A DNA stretch of 64,000 nucleotides from contig NZ_CABJDN010000003.1 in NCBI RefSeq assembly GCF_902364365.1, positions 372,001 through 436,000 of the forward strand, given 5' to 3'. A program made the translations under genes and the position numbers. Source of the DNA: Bacteroides intestinalis (GTDB lineage: Bacteria; Bacteroidota; Bacteroidia; Bacteroidales; Bacteroidaceae). Below are positions 62,283 through 64,000 of the stretch, one piece after another. Positions within the stretch are counted from its first letter, which is position 1. Each line of letters opens with the position of its first letter. The notes beneath the pieces were generated by a model. The model searched no databases, had not been told where the DNA came from, and saw only the letters and a program-made list of their open reading frames with translations.

Positions 62283-63332
62283 ATGAAAGCACTAAAAACA
62301 ACCATTTCCATTACAGAACTGCAAAAAACAATCAAGATATGGAGAAGTCGAAAAATAACAGACTCCACTATACCCAAACTGCTTGATCTGTACCTCGGAC
62401 TGACTGCCTATATGAATGATAAGCACATCTATCCGGTAGAGAACTTCTACGACATCAAGATGTCACTGAGATTTTCCACTACCCAATCACTCATCGAAGC
62501 TGTAAAGACGAGTCAGTCTTTCAAATTCATTGTGGACGAGAATCAAAAACAGATTAAAGCCTTTTATTCTCCGCTATGCCACGACGAAAATTCTAAATTA
62601 GAGACAAAAGAGGATAACAAAACACCCCAATCATCACTAAATTTACCACAAGCTTTTGCGCAAACTCTTGCGGTGGATAATATATATAATATATATACTA
62701 AAGGGAACTCTTCTGACGAAGAGGTTTCGCCTGAAGGCGAAGCAACTTTAGAAGATAAATCTTCGAAGAAAGATATTATTACAGAAGAATCTTTGGCTGC
62801 CGCCAAAGAGTTTTTCCATCTCATCAACAGAAATTCAGCTCAGAAAGCGCAGATACTAACACCACTCATCAACTGGTTCCAGATGCATGAAGGACTTACC
62901 CGAAAACACGCGTGCGAAAATCTGGTCTATCTGGTCAATGAATTACTGATTCCCTATTTCGCAGGACAGACACGGTTTATGAAGTCGAATCATACCGGAC
63001 GGCTCTGCTGGTTGAATAATCTGCTGAAGTCGGCACACGGACAGCATTTGCTGAATGATGCAGCACGGGGCAGCAGGCAGAAACGGGAACAAGTTGCCCT
63101 GGAAACGAAGAAGAATCAACGCGAAAATCATCCTGTCAATGAGTTTGAATGGACAGACCCGGAGACGGGAATGAGATTCTACGACGACAAGGATGAAGGG
63201 GCGGTGAATATTCCTGCTGATGCGGAGGCAAGACCTTTCGGAAATGCGGTTTGGAATGTGCTGAGCAAGGAATGGGTTTTACCTACCACCTCCCCCTGCG
63301 GGGACTCCTCCTTCCGGAAGGAGGAGAATTGA
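62283..63332 (+). CDS. Accessory-region protein of unknown function, replication-module neighbour
   Basis: A 349-residue cytosolic protein with no signal peptide or membrane helix. The first 110 residues look helical (ISITELQKTIKIWRSRKITDS...). A low-complexity acidic linker follows (about 115-165). The second half has AKEFFHLINRNSAQKAQILTPLINWF and CENLVYLVNELLIPYF, then a lysine-rich stretch. I do not recognise a named family; proteins of this kind occur next to primase genes in Bacteroides accessory regions. The last residues (PTTSPCGDSSFRKEEN) are encoded by a double-hairpin repeat, so the original stop may have been displaced. A CHC2-type primase-like gene follows after 55 bases. Confidence 0.7.
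   Translation: MKALKTTISITELQKTIKIWRSRKITDSTIPKLLDLYLGLTAYMNDKHIYPVENFYDIKMSLRFSTTQSLIEAVKTSQSFKFIVDENQKQIKAFYSPLCHDENSKLETKEDNKTPQSSLNLPQAFAQTLAVDNIYNIYTKGNSSDEEVSPEGEATLEDKSSKKDIITEESLAAAKEFFHLINRNSAQKAQILTPLINWFQMHEGLTRKHACENLVYLVNELLIPYFAGQTRFMKSNHTGRLCWLNNLLKSAHGQHLLNDAARGSRQKREQVALETKKNQRENHPVNEFEWTDPETGMRFYDDKDEGAVNIPADAEARPFGNAVWNVLSKEWVLPTTSPCGDSSFRKEEN
63291..63326. repeat. Back-to-back double hairpin (REP-like) inside the 3' end of the preceding ORF
   Basis: Hairpin one is TCCCC-CTGC-GGGGA (63291-63304). Directly next is a perfect 22-bp palindrome with half CTCCTCCTTCC (63305-63326). Both are GC-rich against AT-rich surroundings. I recall similar paired GC-rich hairpins scattered in Bacteroides genomes, but the copy number needs a genome search. 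Confidence 0.65.
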
Positions 63333-63387
63333 GATAGTTCTGCTTATAAAATCTACATAAATCATAATTTATAAATCATAAATCATA

Positions 63388-64000
63388 ATGAAACCATTTT
63401 ATTATCTTTCTGACTTTCCCGAACGTAAGAACGCGGGACAGAATTTCGTTGCCGAATGTCCCAAATGCGGGAAAAAACATCTTTCAATTTCTAAAAAGAC
63501 CGGAGCCTTTCATTGCTTCTACGCCGGATGTGACTTCAACGGAAAGCTGAAGGACTTCTGGGAAGAACGGCCGTACAGCGATTCATCGTTTACCGGCAAT
63601 ACTGGCGGAAACTATGCAGGAACTAACAAGACTGCCCGTTATTCCTGCAAAGGGAATGACGCTGCCAGCGGCAATAATTCAACAAGTAGCGGAAAAAGCA
63701 CATCGGAAGTACCCATGATTCCCGAAGATTATAAAAAGCTCTCACCCGAAGTATTTTCCAAAATCAAACCCTTGACCAATGATCCGGAAACGAATGATCA
63801 GGATCAATTGGCAGCCAGACGATATCTCGCAGACCAAGGTATTTCGTTAGAGAAAGCCATCAAAGCTCGTATCGGATGTCTCACACACCGCTGCTATGGC
63901 AAGGACGATGAGAAAAAGTCCACCGGAACCCAGTATCACTGCATCGCTTACGTAAACTATGTGAACGGACAGCCAGTAAATGTCAAATACCGTTCGTGTG
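63388..64000 (+). CDS. DNA primase/helicase-like protein with CHC2-type zinc finger, C-terminus beyond window
   Basis: The frame opens at ATG 63388 (MKPFYYLSDFPERKN) and stays open for 204 codons to the window end. The N-terminus has a zinc-ribbon of the CHC2 primase type: CPKCGKKH at about residues 25-32 and FHCFYAGC about 13 residues later. A low-complexity Ser/Asn/Gly linker (about 70-110) follows, then a region (AARRYLADQGISLEKAIKARIG) like that preceding the Toprim domain in phage and plasmid primase-helicases. It would synthesise primers for a mobile or accessory replicon. The catalytic Toprim and any helicase domain would lie outside the window, so the exact class is open. Confidence 0.78.
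   Translation, partial: MKPFYYLSDFPERKNAGQNFVAECPKCGKKHLSISKKTGAFHCFYAGCDFNGKLKDFWEERPYSDSSFTGNTGGNYAGTNKTARYSCKGNDAASGNNSTSSGKSTSEVPMIPEDYKKLSPEVFSKIKPLTNDPETNDQDQLAARRYLADQGISLEKAIKARIGCLTHRCYGKDDEKKSTGTQYHCIAYVNYVNGQPVNVKYRSC

Overview
The window reads as a gut Bacteroides-type chromosome (phylum Bacteroidota). The signs are two very large hybrid two-component systems (HTCS), families GH97, GH105, GH88 and PL6 in long one-strand operons, -7 boxes of the form TAnnTTTG, and a Bacteroides-style capsule locus ending in an NAD-epimerase and a WecA/MraY-like transferase. Species cannot be fixed from the sequence alone. Nearly everything is on the minus strand; only pepD and the two right-hand accessory genes are on the plus strand.

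Layout. (1) 1-10659: GH105, HTCS-1, a GH105/beta-propeller fusion, a lipoprotein GH88 and a GH2 cut by the window edge. This set removes unsaturated uronic acids and beta-linked sugars. (2) 10960-30034: HTCS-2 and a tightly packed run of 11 genes. In transcription order they are: a beta-propeller/MauG-like c-type cytochrome, a RidA/chorismatase-fold protein, a lipoprotein cupin, a VOC protein, DhaK, DhaL, an LsrF-like aldolase/thiolase, a PQQ-like propeller, a 1330-residue HzsA-like diheme protein with a SUMF1-like tail, a DAHP-synthase-family protein, and a fused ResB-CcsA cytochrome c assembly protein. This is the best candidate for an undescribed system. I infer heme-c-dependent chemistry outside the cytoplasmic membrane feeding a keto-sugar kinase plus LsrF-type cleavage inside. 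(3) 30346-50132: a second CAZyme run (PL6, a beta-helix protein, two membrane DUF362 proteins, GH28, two GH97, GH31, GH36, a six-hairpin hydrolase), probably split into two transcripts by a terminator and promoter near 44230-44296. No SusC/SusD pair is present anywhere in the window. (4) 50343-52902: an OmpH-like lipoprotein, a small membrane protein and the divergent dipeptidase gene pepD. (5) 53144-61866: an AT-rich polysaccharide cluster (pyruvyltransferase, four glycosyltransferases, an EpsG/Wzy-like polymerase, epimerase, a 33-residue membrane ORF, and the initiating transferase) with no visible flippase or upxY/upxZ genes. (6) 61904-64000: a frameshifted HTH gene, a perfect 24-bp palindrome, and the start of an accessory replication-like module.

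The most unusual non-coding signal is a pair of short arrays of inverted half-sites with an exact 22-bp period (10854-10963 and 30177-30264). Their sequences differ but their geometry is the same, and they sit at the two edges of the cytochrome module. A third region, just upstream of the cytochrome operon promoter, has TTTGAGAC twice at the same 22-bp spacing.
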